Assembly (NCBI RefSeq): GCF_933775445.1
Contig: NC_065874.1
Coordinates: forward strand, 26,792,501 to 26,856,500
DNA: 64,000 bases
Direction: 5' to 3'
DNA from: Argentina anserina
Taxonomy: Eukaryota > Streptophyta > Magnoliopsida > Rosales > Rosaceae
Positions 40,085 through 51,557 of this stretch are shown here, piece after piece. The notes below the pieces were generated by a model, which was not told the origin of the DNA, searched no databases, and saw nothing but the letters and a program-made list of their open reading frames with translations. The position numbers and the translations under genes were made by a program. The first letter of the stretch is position 1; every line of letters begins with the position of its first letter.

Positions 40085-41828
40085 ATGGGTTGCACGAGTT
40101 CCAAATACTCTTCAGAGGGAGGAGAAACAACAGAATACTCTGGAGAAACGAAAGGGACAACAATTGTTGGTCTTTGGTACGATGAAGGCATCCTAATTGG
40201 AGCTGATTCTAGGACATCAAATGAAATAAGGCTTGACAAGCCACTTAGGAGTACAATTCTTTTCCTCTTCATAAGTTCTAATCTTTTCGGCCCTAGCTCT
40301 TCCTCGTTTTCTATTTTTCTCTATATTTAACGTACTGTCTCTCTTCTTTTTTGAATATTTCAGTCAACAACGACAAGGTGAAAATGTTTCAAATATCTTC
40401 CTATATAATTGCTGTAATGTCCGGGACAGTTATTGATTGCAGGAAGATGTGTCAGAGTGTGAGATCCGAATGTATTATTGAGGTAAGAGTAGTACTTAAA
40501 AAACTATATTCGATGATTCTTCCTCATTAATCGGAGAATTGGATACTTACCTCTGCTCTATAATTTTGCTTAAATTTGGAAAAGGGAAAGCTAGTAGTAT
40601 TCTAACGACAAATAATTATTACTTTTTTGATACAATACAGTTTGAGAAGAATGGTGAATCAGTTGCATATGCATTACAACTAATGTGTGCTCATTTACGG
40701 GGTCTGCCTGAAAATATTAAGAACGACAAAGCATTTGGGGTACTCATGGCCGGATGGGATGAACAAGATGTAAGCAAAATTCTTCTTATCGCTTATGCAT
40801 GCATTCTTCTCGATCATATATTTATGATATGCTGATCGAATTTACTTAAATTGTTGGTTGCAGGGTCTTCAACTTTATCGTATCTTTATAATCAAAGGAC
40901 GAGTCACGAGTGAACAAATCTACAAAGGGTGTACAACATTGGGATCTGGTTCTAAACATGCTCAAAGAATTTTACAGTCTCGGTAAGTCCTAGTTCTAAT
41001 TGAGTTTTCGTTCTTTAATTTGTCTCTTTTGTGACTTACCTCGTGATTAATTGTATTGCTAAAATATTCTAGTTATGAGTTCGGCATGAATGGAGATCAG
41101 GTTGCTGAGGTGGCCCTAGAAGCATTATATAATTCAACATTCTTTGATAAGTTCACCGGTGGAACTTTGAGACGTAATATTTCTATCTATTCATTTACTT
41201 ATTTACATGGAAACCATAAGTTCACCATAACGGTTATCCATGTTTGTGCATCTTTATACAGGGTATAAGATTGAAACAGGAAAACCATTTATAGCAATGC
41301 GTGGAGTTGACCCTTTCGATGTCCCAAACCCTAGGGTTCGCTCACGCTTTGATAGTCAATATTACTCGCTCCAAGAATATGAATCGAGGATACTTTTCCT
41401 GATTTATTCTACGAGGTTCACAGAACCACTTCGCACATACCAACTCATTAATCATTTCAGGTGCATGTGTAAACCATGTTAAGATTTCTCTACTCCGCAG
41501 ATATCATACATTAATTTTTTTTTATGCGTCTCTTTTATTTAATGTTTGTGTTTTTGACAGGAAATGTGGTGGAAAAGAAGCAGTAGCAGCTCATTTAGTA
41601 GTAAAGAAGATGGATTTCTACTTCCACCGGGTCGTGTTCAAGTCGAAAGAGGACGCTTTGAAAGTATGGAATTATGTGGGGAAGAACTCTGAGGCCTCCC
41701 ATCATACTCGTGATACTTTCGAGCTCCTCCAATATTTCCCACACCGACTTGATTTGGAGAGTGATGTGCCGGTTTATGTGAATGAGAGTTCTGAGAAGTT
41801 GTTGCAGCTCATACATAACTCAAATTAA
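40085..41828 (+). CDS. Proteasome beta-subunit-like protein with N-terminal MGC signal and novel C-terminal extension
   Basis: Seven exons in phase: 40085-40250, 40364-40482, 40641-40769, 40864-40982, 41073-41173, 41262-41460 and 41561-41828, giving 366 residues. Residues about 24-230 are an Ntn-hydrolase of the proteasome beta type: GTTIVGLWYDEGILIGADSR supplies Thr1 after Gly and Asp17; NDKVKMFQ offers the Lys33 equivalent, shifted by about three residues; MSGT, LMAGWDEQDGLQLY, TLGSGSKHAQ and FFDKFTGGTL follow, with Ser129 and Asp166 equivalents kept and Ser169 as Thr. Instead of a usual propeptide it begins MGCTSSK, a textbook N-myristoylation plus palmitoylation start. The last about 135 residues (from GKPFIAMRGVDPFDVP) match no family I know. 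Might be a membrane-tethered, proteasome-derived protease or a decoy subunit. Expression is unproven. Confidence 0.75.
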
Positions 41829-43095
41829 TAAATTAGTTAAAAGATAGATCTTGGGATACATATTGTTGAATTTTGTTTGTGGTCTGTTTAGAATAGCAAG
41901 CATATGTAAACGATTTCACAGACTCAATTTTGCACTTTCCCCTTAATCAGCTATTCACGCACTTACTAGTATTATTGTAATCAGCAATTTGGAGAATTAC
42001 ACAGACCCACTTAGGACTATTCTGGACGGCGCCCAGTGCGTTAGTAAAAACAGCGTTAGCTGTAAAATAGATGCACCCTCTAATCAGTAGCTTTCCAGGC
42101 TTTAGTGCATTGTTCCTCCTCAAGGCATAGCTGCCACAACTCGTTACTTCCAAGGCTCGACGTTGTCTGGAATTAAAGAGAGAAAGTGGAAGGATTGGGT
42201 TCCAATAGCAGAGATGAACATAAGAAGAGATGAAAATGGAATTGGATTCAATTTTTATGAAACTGGGCACAAATTGAATCGGGTTTCTTTCTCTTTAAGA
42301 ATTAAGCTTGCCAAAAGAGAATGAAAAGCTGATCGGAGTCTCAAACGAATCCTTGCTGGGAAGCAAGATAATCGACGGCGGAGGTAGGTTGCAGCGTCGA
42401 TATAAAGATTAGATTCTTATTTTGGGGGAAAAAGAAGAACTCGAATTAAGGAGAAGAGTGAGAGGTCTGGGTTTACGGAATTGGAAAGGAATTAAACTCG
42501 TCGGAGCCTTGATCGATCGGTGGAGTTCCTCCTTGGATTGTTTACTGTTATACTGTACCAGTCTTCGATTGAAGGGCAAATCAGGGTGCATGTTGGATTT
42601 GCTAGCATGGTTGAGACGGTGGAGATAAGGAAAAGATGATGGTTGGTGATGCTTGCCGGTCTCGCCGATCGGTGTAGAAGAAGGTGGCGGTGCACAAGTG
42701 CAGAATGAAAATAAAAGAAAAGAGAGTTCGTTTAAAAGTCTTACCTTCTACGAGTTAACGATGGCAGTTTCTTAACCAATCATGTACTGACACGTGTCGT
42801 GGGCGCTTACCAGAGTTCTTCGTTTTATTCAAATTCGCTCCACATCGTGAATTTGCTGAGTTCGTCGGTTTTTATCACCAAAAAAATTCATGGCATTCAG
42901 ACTAAAGCCTAGCTTAAGTAATTGCAGTAATGAAGAAGATGAAGAGGGGGAGGGAGAGAGAATCATGCTCAAGGATATTAGCCAAAAAGATTCATGTTCT
43001 TGGAGAAATGAATACAACGCTAACCATTATGAAGAAATCAAAGAAAAGGAGACGGAACAAGGATATTAGCCTGAACCTCTTTTAGTCTGATCCAC
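41829..43095. other. Intergenic, possible unplaced minus-strand transcript
   Basis: Bases 42300-42760 are richer in GC and carry short frames on both strands (e.g. a 38-codon frame from an ATG on minus near 42609) without recognisable domains. A CACGTG G-box sits at 42791-42796, upstream in minus sense. A non-coding transcript or gene relic is possible, but nothing firm can be named. Confidence 0.4.
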
Positions 43096-46000
43096 CTAGT
43101 CATAGTAGTCATAATCATCGTAATCATCTTGGGGCGGTACCTGTCCTGGCTGTTCATAGTAGTCATAATCCTGATGTTGATGCATTTGTCTTGGCTCTTC
43201 ATGCCGCACCTGTCGTGGCTGCTCACGTCTAATGGGCTGTGCCTGTCTTGGCGGTTCATAGTAGTTATAACCCTGTTGTTGCCGTACCTGTCGTGGCTGT
43301 TCACGTCTAATGGGCTGTGCCTGTCTTGGTCGTTCGAAGTAGTTATAACCCAGTTGTTGCCGTACCTGTCGTGGCTGTTCACGTCTAATGGGCTGTGCCT
43401 GTCGTGGCTGTTCGTGTACAACAGGTTGTCGTTGCTGCTGCTGTATATTGGGCTGCAGCTGCACACGTACATGTCCTTGATGTGGCTGTTCATGTATGAC
43501 ATATGGTACTTGTTGTGGAATAATGGGCTGCTGCACTTGAAATCTTTGAGGTTGATGATGTCCAATGGGCTGTCCTTGTCGTTGGTGTTCACGTCTGATG
43601 GGACGCTGCACTTGTTGGGGCGCCTGCCGTGGTTGCTCACGTATAATGGGCAGGACTTGTTGTGGCTGTTCACGTATAATGTTGCGCAAATCCCAGATAG
43701 GGCAGGAACATGTTGGTTTCTTGTTATCCCATTCAGCTCCACAAGTATAGCAGAACTCATAGCCACATCTACAAAGACAATGCAAGTATGGAACAGACCA
43801 CAAGAATCAGTAATTTGGTACAAAGGTGACAGTGCAGGCGGGCAGCATCGAAAAAAAAAACACTTTTGTACTTTGAGGGTTTACAATATTCTTTTCTTGA
43901 ATAGAAGGTGAGCAAAATGCGGTGCAGTGATCAAAGAAAATATATATACTAAAGGAAAAAAAAAGCACAAAATTTATCTGAGGGATACAAGTTGTTAGTA
44001 TATCATCGAGATCTTACAAATTCAAAATCAGAGTGTTAACATGCTAGGCTTTTGAATTTCTTCAATTGTAGAAAAGAAGATGGTTAACCACCATTTTTAT
44101 GCCACAGTCATTAGCTATATCCACTCTCGCACATAAATTGATACCATTTAGCAAAGTAGCTGATCTAGCTAAAGCAGGGTATACATACCACACAAAAATA
44201 ACTAGTTTAAGGTTATACACAAGATGACATAACAAGTCAATAAGATAGAGACAATGAAAAGACACAAGACAAGTCAAACAGGAGAGAACGGAGATTAGTA
44301 TAGTACCTGCAGGTAATGTGGTAGCAACCTTCTGCAAGTTCTACCATATTCTTGCACATAACACACTGGCGCCAGCGTTTCTTTGTAGCCAAAGATTTCA
44401 GCAACTGATCTTCTGAACGCGGATAAGGATGTGATCTTTTGTAATCATAGCAAGTCATATTGGAATGCCATGGGACTTTGCAATTAAAACAAAAATAGGA
44501 ATGGCATTTCATGCATCTCCTGGCTCCAGATTGTTCAGCACCGGCATAATAGCTGTTTGTATATTGCAACACCTCCTGTTTGGACATTAATGCAGAACAC
44601 CTGGGATTTGGACAATAAACTTTCTCTGTGACAGGAATAGATGATTCTTTGATTCTTTGGCTCATAACCTCAACTAGTTTAGGTGCCAAGAATTGTGCGC
44701 AGCTTTCAATATTGACCTCAGATTTACAGCCTTCATGAGGGCACTGTGCCATCTGCCCATTAAGCAACTTAACTTCTACATGCTGTTTCATGCAAGTAAA
44801 GCAGTATCTGTGCAGACAACCATCAATTGAAAACATTTTACCAACATCAGTGTCCTCAAAACAGATTACACAAGTTTCCTTCAAAGATTTCCCATTGCTA
44901 GTTTCTGCGGGCCAGGTGATTTGAGAAACTATAGCCTCTCTTGCAAATTGAAATGCAAACTTAATGTCACTACGCGCCACAAGAGAAGGGCTGCAATATT
45001 CAAATTTTCTTCGTAGAAGTCCCAGTTGATTGACTAATGTTGCCATCTTGCTGTTCCCAGGAACTACTCTGCCTGTAACCTGAATTTATGAAAGAAACTG
45101 TTTTATATCAGCAGTGTGAAAGACACATGCACAGTCGGCACAAATATATATTCCTAAAGCAATGACAGAACAATACATCATCAATGCAACTTAAAAAATT
45201 TACAAAAGCATAATAGTACACCTCCGACTGCAGCGTTGAAGACGGTGAAATTTGAAAACCTATCTTGTATTTACTAGTAAGGGCTAGCACATTCAAAAAC
45301 TTTTAACATTGCAATTGAAATTGTGTTAATAGGTTATATCATAAAAACTATCAACTCCCAAAATTTCAAGTTGTATGGGGAGGACCTTACAGCGTCCGCA
45401 GAAAGTTAAATTAACCAATTCCACCGACCAGAATGGCTAAAAACCAAGAAAAGGAACCAGATTGATGTCATTCATTTTGTCACACTTGTCATAATAATCC
45501 ATTTTTTCCTCTGTAATTGGTCAAAATATTTTACCTACATAAATTATCCAATAAAAAATCTACAAAAAAAGACAACTCAGGGAAGCAATAAGTCAGCAGA
45601 GATTGTAGCGAGAAATCCAGACCGGGAACTATACAGAAATTAAACCAAAAATTCAAAAACAAAAGATAGCATTCCAATACATGTGGATTGGTGCGAATCT
45701 AATTAACCCGCAACACAAGAACATACAATGACAGAAAAAAATAAATTATGTCTTGACATATACTCCTAGATCTCTCATATTTTAAAAAGCATGGATGGGA
45801 ATTTTTTTTCCAGCCACAACGAGAGCTATGCTCAATTCCGGTAACCACTCTCCATATCCACTTCCAAGCCAAACAAATACACAACATTTCCCCTATCTAA
45901 GTAACCAAAACTTGCAGCAAAGAATGCACACCACTGACCCAATCACAATTGGTAGAAAATAAAGAGCTACATTGAAATTACATATGCATCAGTGAACACT

Positions 46001-46817
46001 AAAAAATAAACAAACAATCAATCAATCAACTAGCGAAACAAGAAGATAGAACAAAACACAAATCTTTACTTGATACTAACAAAAAACTCACATATTGGTA
46101 AAGCATGTATCCATCACAGAAAAATGTCACATTTCTCAATTCTAAACTAAGAGCAGTATTGAGCCCTTCAATTAGAGCCTCAATCTCCACAGCCTCATTG
46201 CTCATCACCACACCACCATCAAACGCCTCCAGAATCTTCCTCGCCTCGAAAATCAGATTATCTCTAGGATCACATATCGCCACCCCAGCTCCGGCCACCA
46301 CCACCTTCGAGTCCCTAACCACCTCTTCTCCAACCAAGCCCTTACAATACAGCCTCAAACACTCACTCTCCACCGCCGCCGACGACGAACCGCCTCCGTC
46401 GGCATAGTACGGCTTCTCGTAGTTATCGCCGTACTCGCTCCAGTAGTCCTCCGGCGCGTCGCGGACCTCGGCGGCGAAATTCTGGTCGTGGATTCTCCGG
46501 TCGAGGTCTTCCTTGGCCTTGCGGACTTCGAGGAGGGAGCGCTCGTGGTCCTCGTATTCCTGCGCGAATTTCTCGATGTCTTCGAGCATGAGCGCGGCGG
46601 AGAGGTCGAGTGTGTCGTCGTGGAGGGGCAGCGGAGGCGGAGGAGGGGGGCGGGAGGAGGAGGAGGGGTGGTGGGAGAGGGAGGCGGACATGGCTTCCTG
46701 CATTTGGAGAGAGAAGGCGATGTCGAGGTCGGAGTCTAGGGTTTTGGCGGCCATGAGTTCGTGGCGTTGCTCGGAGAGGATGGTGTGGAGGTCGTCTCTG
46801 TACGCCGGGGTCGCCAT
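43096..46817 (-). CDS. RBR (RING-IBR-RING) E3 ubiquitin ligase with RNase H-like N-terminus and Q/R/P-rich tail
   Basis: Three exons in phase: 46817-46092, 45079-44307 and 43768-43096, giving 723 residues. Exon 1 has an acidic/proline N-terminus and a plant RNase H-like (RVT_3) segment (about 150-242). Exon 2 starts RING1 at Cys312 (CVICFEDTDVGKMF, GCLHRYCFTCM), then the IBR (KVYCPNPRCSALM, RRCMKCHSYFCFNCKVPWH) and RING2 (RQCVMCKNMVELAEGCYHITC). The last Cys, about residue 499, is the expected ubiquitin-thioester cysteine. RING2 ends in exon 3 (CGYEFCYTCGAEW, CSCPIWD). The tail of about 190 residues is Gln/Arg/Pro-rich with three 26-residue repeats (PRQAQPIRREQPRQVR) and ends in Asp/Tyr clusters. 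RBR ligases take ubiquitin from E2 onto this Cys and then to substrate. All zinc ligands and the catalytic Cys are present, so it looks active. Confidence 0.92.
43185..43420 (-). repeat. 78-bp coding tandem repeat in the RBR tail
   Basis: Three consecutive units of 78 bp encode PRQAQPIRREQPRQVR followed by QQ(L/Q)GYNY(F/Y)E. They lie wholly inside the last exon, so copy-number change would keep frame. Confidence 0.8.
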
Positions 46818-47630
46818 GGTTAGAGAGAGAGACTGAGAGACTGAAACTGAAAATTAAAGAGTAGGTTTTGCTAGAGAATAAACTCTAAAGAGACTTCTCT
46901 GCCACGTTTGCAACTTGATTTTTGGACTTTTTGTTAGTCTTCGTTTCAAAAAAAATATAAGTAGTCTTTGGCGAGTATGTCCGCAAATTCTATCGGCAAC
47001 GCTGGAAATGTTAAAAGTTGGCCCGTAAAATAGGCAGGAGAGAGTTGGTCCGGCATAAGATAAAAAGACCCACATACTGTCTGATCTATGTTTCTATCAT
47101 CCTAAGTGTAAAATGGGCAGGGCAGGACAGGACTGGTCAAATCAAAATATGTGAAGTCTAAGTCTGTTTTTTGAGCGGATAAAATTTGGGCTTAAAAAAC
47201 ATGCACATTGACTGATCTACACTTGAGTCGTCATTTTAAAATAATAAAATATTTTAACTTTCATTTGAAAAAAAATTGATTGAGATAGGAGTTGAACTCA
47301 TGAACCCCTTATTCTAATAATAACACATTTGTCAATTGAACCGACAAAATTTACTAATTATACCAATCACTCATAAATTAATAATAAAATGTAAGATTGA
47401 GAATGTGACGATCCTATAATATACCATATGGGTAGGGCTTTGGGTCGGCGCATGGTTTGAAAAGTGTTACACATACCTACCCATTCCAAAACGGGCCAAG
47501 TATAGCCCGCCCATTAGTTTGGGTCAAGCTGGCCCGCGGCCCAAATTTCTGAGCTAAGTTTGGGTATGTCCGTTGGTTTCGGGCTTAATTTACAAGCATA
47601 ATTAAAATAGGGTAAATAAAAACTGCTTTA
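46818..47630. other. RBR promoter, then a GGCCC-rich repeat remnant
   Basis: Bases 46818-46860 are the leader of the RBR gene. Between about 47100 and 47570 are motifs such as GGGCAGGGCAGGACAGG, GGGTAGGGCTTTGGGTCGG and GCCCGCCC in opposite orientations, similar in style to the ends of the foldback element at 31.7 kb. This suggests a degraded transposon, but no clear ends were found. Confidence 0.4.
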
Positions 47631-47640
47631 CTTTCCACAA

Positions 47641-48330
47641 GAGAGAATTCAACAAACAGTACAACAACTATTGGTCATTTGAACTTTTAGTACCTCATAT
47701 TTGAAAACTATCGCATTGGTACCTCAAGTTTCTATTTCAGCTTAATTGTAGTTCATTCTGTCAATTAACATTGTTAGTGGCTTCATCTCCCACTAATTTT
47801 TAGGGCATTTTCGTGACTTCATTTCTCTCCGATTTCATCTTTCATTTCCCTCCAATTTCAACTTCTATTAAAAAAACAAGTTGATTAATTTATATCATTT
47901 CATTAAATTTAATAAGTATCATTCATTTACCACAACTATTACAAACAAGTTAAAGTTTACAATTACAAAATAATCCAACATATATTTCATATTGTATATA
48001 TTCATCAACCAACAACCATATTGTTATAATAATATGCTCAAAAACTCTATTATAGACATTTAAATATTTCAAAAGCAAAAAATGCCTATATAACAATTGG
48101 CTTGAATGGTAGAAAATGTTGGCTATAAACTAAGTGAAATCAGTGAGAAATAAAATGACGATAATGCCCTTAAACATTGGTGGGAAATAAAGCCACCAAC
48201 GGTATTAATTGACGGAATGAACTAAAATTAGGTTGAATAGAAACTTGAGGTACCGATGTGATAGTTTTCAAATGTGAGGTACTAAAAGTTTGAATGGTCA
48301 ATAATTGGGATACTGTTTGTTGAATTCTCC
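47641..48330. mobile_element. 690-bp MITE with long inverted repeats, Mutator-like
   Basis: Terminal inverted repeats of roughly 190 bp: GAGAATTCAACAAACAGTA at the left matches the right end read inward (GGAGAATTCAACAAACAGTA), and similarity continues through TTTTAGTACCTCA, TTTGAAAACTATC and GGTACCTCAAGTTTCTATT. Flanks CTTTCCACAA (47631-47640) and CTTTCCATAA (48331-48340) look like a 9-10-bp target duplication with one mismatch. The core is AT-rich with no coding sequence. Confidence 0.85.
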
Positions 48331-48543
48331 CTTTCCATAAGCCGAAATGCCAAGATGACCCGCATAAAAAAGATAGTCAGAAGACCATCACGTGAAGAGT
48401 AAAGAGGTGATGCCTCCCTCTTTTTATCTTGAATTCCTTGTTTTTAATATTCTAAAATAAGATATGTGTTTTGCATGTCTTGTAATGAGTAGCATGTCTT
48501 GTAATCCTCTTGTAGTTAAGCATGCATGTCATGCATAAGCTTG

Positions 48544-48550
48544 TATAAAA
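48544..48550 (+). promoter_or_regulatory. TATA box of the pararetrovirus-type promoter
   Basis: TATAAAA preceded by a run with repeated GCATGTCTTGTAAT. The expected start near 48575 puts the polyadenylation signal about 110 bases into the transcript, as in the terminally redundant RNA of this virus family. Confidence 0.5.
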
Positions 48551-48682
48551 AGAAGGTAGAAGCTGAAGAAAGGTAGAGAATAAAAAAGACATCAGAGAAA
48601 CCAAGATGCTTGAAGCCTTTAGACATAGCCTTCTTTTATAAACATTTTCTCCGTGAGGAAATTTGTAAACCCTTTCAATATC

Positions 48683-48688
48683 AATAAA
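48683..48688 (+). terminator. Polyadenylation signal of the pararetrovirus fragment
   Basis: AATAAA in the context TATCAATAAAAG, downstream of the TATA box. Confidence 0.5.
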
Positions 48689-48876
48689 AGTTATTCTTTC
48701 CAAGATCAACTACTTTCATCTAATCTCTATCAATCAACATGTGAATTGTAGATAGTCTTGATGTTCATCCTCCACCTAGCAGTAGATTAAAACAGTAGTT
48801 GTGCACTTGTTTACATATTCATCCCTTCTGGTTGAAGAGAAGATTGTAGTTATAACTACTAGCACAACCAAGTAAG

Positions 48877-48885
<9 letters not shown>

Positions 48886-48911
<26 letters not shown>
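48886..48911. repeat. (CT)n microsatellite
   Basis: About 13 CT units in the leader of the pararetrovirus fragment. Confidence 0.9.
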
Positions 48912-48912
<1 letters not shown>

Positions 48913-49221
48913 TTTGTTTTTCCTAGGCAGACTTTCTAGTCTAAAACAGGGAAACCATATTGTTATTATGTTATTATTTAGCTAAACTATTGATCTTGCA
49001 TTATTTTTTAAGAGTGTTGTTTTGAAATTCACATGCATACCAAGATAACTATTAAAAAAATAGTCAAGAGACTTTTGAGTCTAAGGACCTCGGTTTCTGC
49101 GTTTGTTTAGCTCATAAGTTGTTTGTGTCAGTAGTCTTAAGCCATTGTCCATATTCAAGGCTTAATCTTTAATAGGAGTTTTCAGATATACATTCAACCT
49201 TAGGACAACCCCATTCTGATT

Positions 49222-49233
49222 TGGTATCAGAGC
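49222..49233 (+). other. Primer binding site complementary to initiator tRNA-Met
   Basis: TGGTATCAGAGC is the standard minus-strand primer site of plant pararetroviruses and many Copia elements. Here no LTR end precedes it, which favours the pararetrovirus reading. Confidence 0.7.
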
Positions 49234-50707
49234 TGTAGTTTAGCTCTATAATAATATAATTGAGACAGTAAAATACCTTGAGGACATAAGTCATAAAACA
49301 CAAAAACAAGAAAACCCAAAAAATTGATGATTGAGTATTTAAACTTAGAGATTACTAAATAACATAAAAGAAAAACAATTGTAGACCAAAATACTTTAAC
49401 TTGTTATTTTCCACGGAAAAATAATAAGCATATTTTACACAGAAAAAAAGAGCATCCATTAACTAATAGTGTTCTAGATCTTTTAATAAGTCAAGTAAAA
49501 AATATAACATTAGAATATAACAAGCATAATCAAAATTTACAGCTTTTATTATAATATTTCTAAAAAAACTTCTTACAAATCATTAACCAAAACTTAACCT
49601 ATATCTAGGTTCAACTAGATAATAATAATAAAAATATACAAAGTTTTCCGAATAGAATAGAAATAAGAGAGCTTGTAGACTTAATCGAAACAAACCAAAG
49701 CAAATAGAACTGCATTCCCTAAAAATAATTGAAAATCTTAAAATAGAAGTACATAAAATAAAATCAGTACAAAAATAATTAATTGAGCAAGTAGAAAAAT
49801 TACATAATAAAATAGATAAACTGTTAGTTTAATAAACAACTCCATCTATAATAGAACATTACAAGAAGCTAAGAACTTTGATAAAGAACCAATAGAAAAT
49901 TCAGATTTCACAACTACTGTACCTAACAACAATATTCCAATAAGACAAAATAATGTCATTATACAATTATTAGTAAACTTAGCAAGTAAAGTAGATTACC
50001 TCGAAGAGAAACTAAATCACCTCGAGCACAAAATAAATCTCCGCAAAGATAAGATAAATCATCTCGAAGAGCAAATAAACAATAGTTCAACTTCTCTGTT
50101 AGTAGAAAAATTAAAAAAATTAACCTTAAACACAAACAATAATATAAGAAAAGGAAAATCAAATCCTTTTGATAATACGAAATTGAACTTTTTAAACGAA
50201 AACGTAAAGAAATGGTAAGAATAGAAGGCATATATCATAATGAAGAAGAAGCACAAGAATTCCTTAGAAATAGACTTTTAAGATCACATAGAAAATCAAC
50301 ATAATTTATATCACTTAGATAGATTTGAAAGCAAAAACAACATAGTAAGCAATGTAAGTCAATATGATATAGGTTGCATAGATAAATAAGTTACTTTAAA
50401 TTTATTGAGCAATTCAATTCAGGAATTGAACAACTTAGAAAATTAATTATTCACAAATACATATATGGACTATATTAATCGGTATAATAGGATTACCTAG
50501 AACACAAGTTGGTACTAAAGCATTAGTATAAATATATGATGATAGATGAGATAACCATCAACAAGCAGCAATAGCAATAGCAGAAGTAAAATTGAGCACT
50601 TATTTAGCAATTATAGGTTGCATTCCAAACTATGTCATGAATATTAAAGAATTTAGCAAATATATTAAAGTGAGTGTAGAACGCGAATCTGAAAATAAGT
50701 AAGAGAA

Positions 50708-51557
50708 TGCAGACACGTGTACAAATAAATGTAATTTATTGAATATCAAGCGCGGGGTTACAATCTTTGGTGAACTCCTCTGATTCTATCTCCGTATGTG
50801 ATTTGGCTCAAGGGTGACATGCACTTGATCTTGAGGATTTGAGTTTGGTTTGGATTTGATTTGATGAAGAACGAGCGATTTGGCCGCTTGATGATTCTTC
50901 GTGGACTTGAGGTTGGATTTGGATTTGATGAAGAATGAGCGATTTGGCCGCTTGATGATTCTTCGTGGACTTGAGGTTGAATTTGGATTTGATGAAGAAC
51001 GAGCGATTTGGTGGCTTGACGATTCTTCGTGGATTTGATGATCTTCGTGGACTTGAGAGACTTCGGGATTTGTCGAGAGTGATCCTTGCTCAAGTGATTT
51101 CTCTCCTTCTCCAAGTCTCAAAAAATCCCCCCCTTCTCTTCATGTTGAAGGGGTGTATTTATAGTGTCAAGGTTTCTATTTTGTAGAATATTTTAATGAC
51201 ACTAAAATAATAAATTCTTTAATTGTATAATTAAATCAATATGTATTTTCCAATTAATTTAAAATTAGTTATTCTCATAACTAAATTAAACAGAAAATAA
51301 TTGATTTAATTATGACCGTTAAGAAATTTATTGATTTAATCAAATGTCCGATTGCCATTTCGAATCGTCAATAAAATTCAATTTTTCGGAATCACGTAGT
51401 TTTGATTACGATCATCCGTTTATGTGCTGACACGAGTTTTATTCATATCCGCACTAACTTTGTTGACTTTCGGCCACGTGTGCAATTTTGTCGGGCTCTT
51501 GGTCGATTTAATTTTTTAACGAAGATAATTTACTTCATTAAATTTCATGTGTCTACA
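50708..51557 (-). repeat. 3' LTR of the Ty3/gypsy element
   Basis: On minus the LTR starts TGTAGACA at 51557, straight after a polypurine tract (GAAGTGGGGGCATT), and ends TGTCTGCA at 50708: an 8-bp inverted end with one mismatch, length 850. A promoter TATAAATAC lies on minus at 51163-51155. Within it a 64-bp unit occurs three times (starts at 50863, 50927 and 50991), the third copy diverged. It lacks a visible partner LTR because the element's 5' end is gone. Confidence 0.85.

Larger units (their letters stand above)
48341..50703 (+). mobile_element. Endogenous pararetrovirus (Caulimoviridae) fragment, decayed
   Basis: The layout is that of a plant pararetrovirus regulatory region: TATA box (48544-48550), polyadenylation signal about 140 bases later (48683-48688), a long leader with a CT microsatellite (48886-48911), then a 12-base site complementary to initiator tRNA-Met (49222-49233), about 650 bases after the TATA box. 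Beyond it comes very A-rich, stop-ridden former coding DNA. Around 50460-50700 one stretch still has the look of a virus movement-protein region. No open frame of useful length survives, so it is a dead fossil. It ends exactly where the gypsy LTR begins. Copia-like elements use the same primer site, so the class call rests on the overall layout and the late coding trace. Confidence 0.6.

Noticed and set aside
42422..42695. Overlapping frames on both strands near 42.5 kb as a possible gene
   Set aside because: No recognisable domain and no consistent splice model; kept only as a possible non-coding transcript.
43129..43911. Long plus-strand frame opposite the RBR tail
   Set aside because: Arises from the repetitive Q/R/P coding sequence read in reverse; the minus strand carries the RING2 end in phase with its upstream exons.
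46488..46836. Plus-strand frames opposite RBR exon 1
   Set aside because: GC-rich mirror frames of the real exon.
49222..49233. Primer binding site read as start of a Copia element
   Set aside because: No LTR end (CA) precedes it and TATA box and polyA signal lie about 680 and 540 bases upstream without LTR borders, so the pararetrovirus layout fits better.
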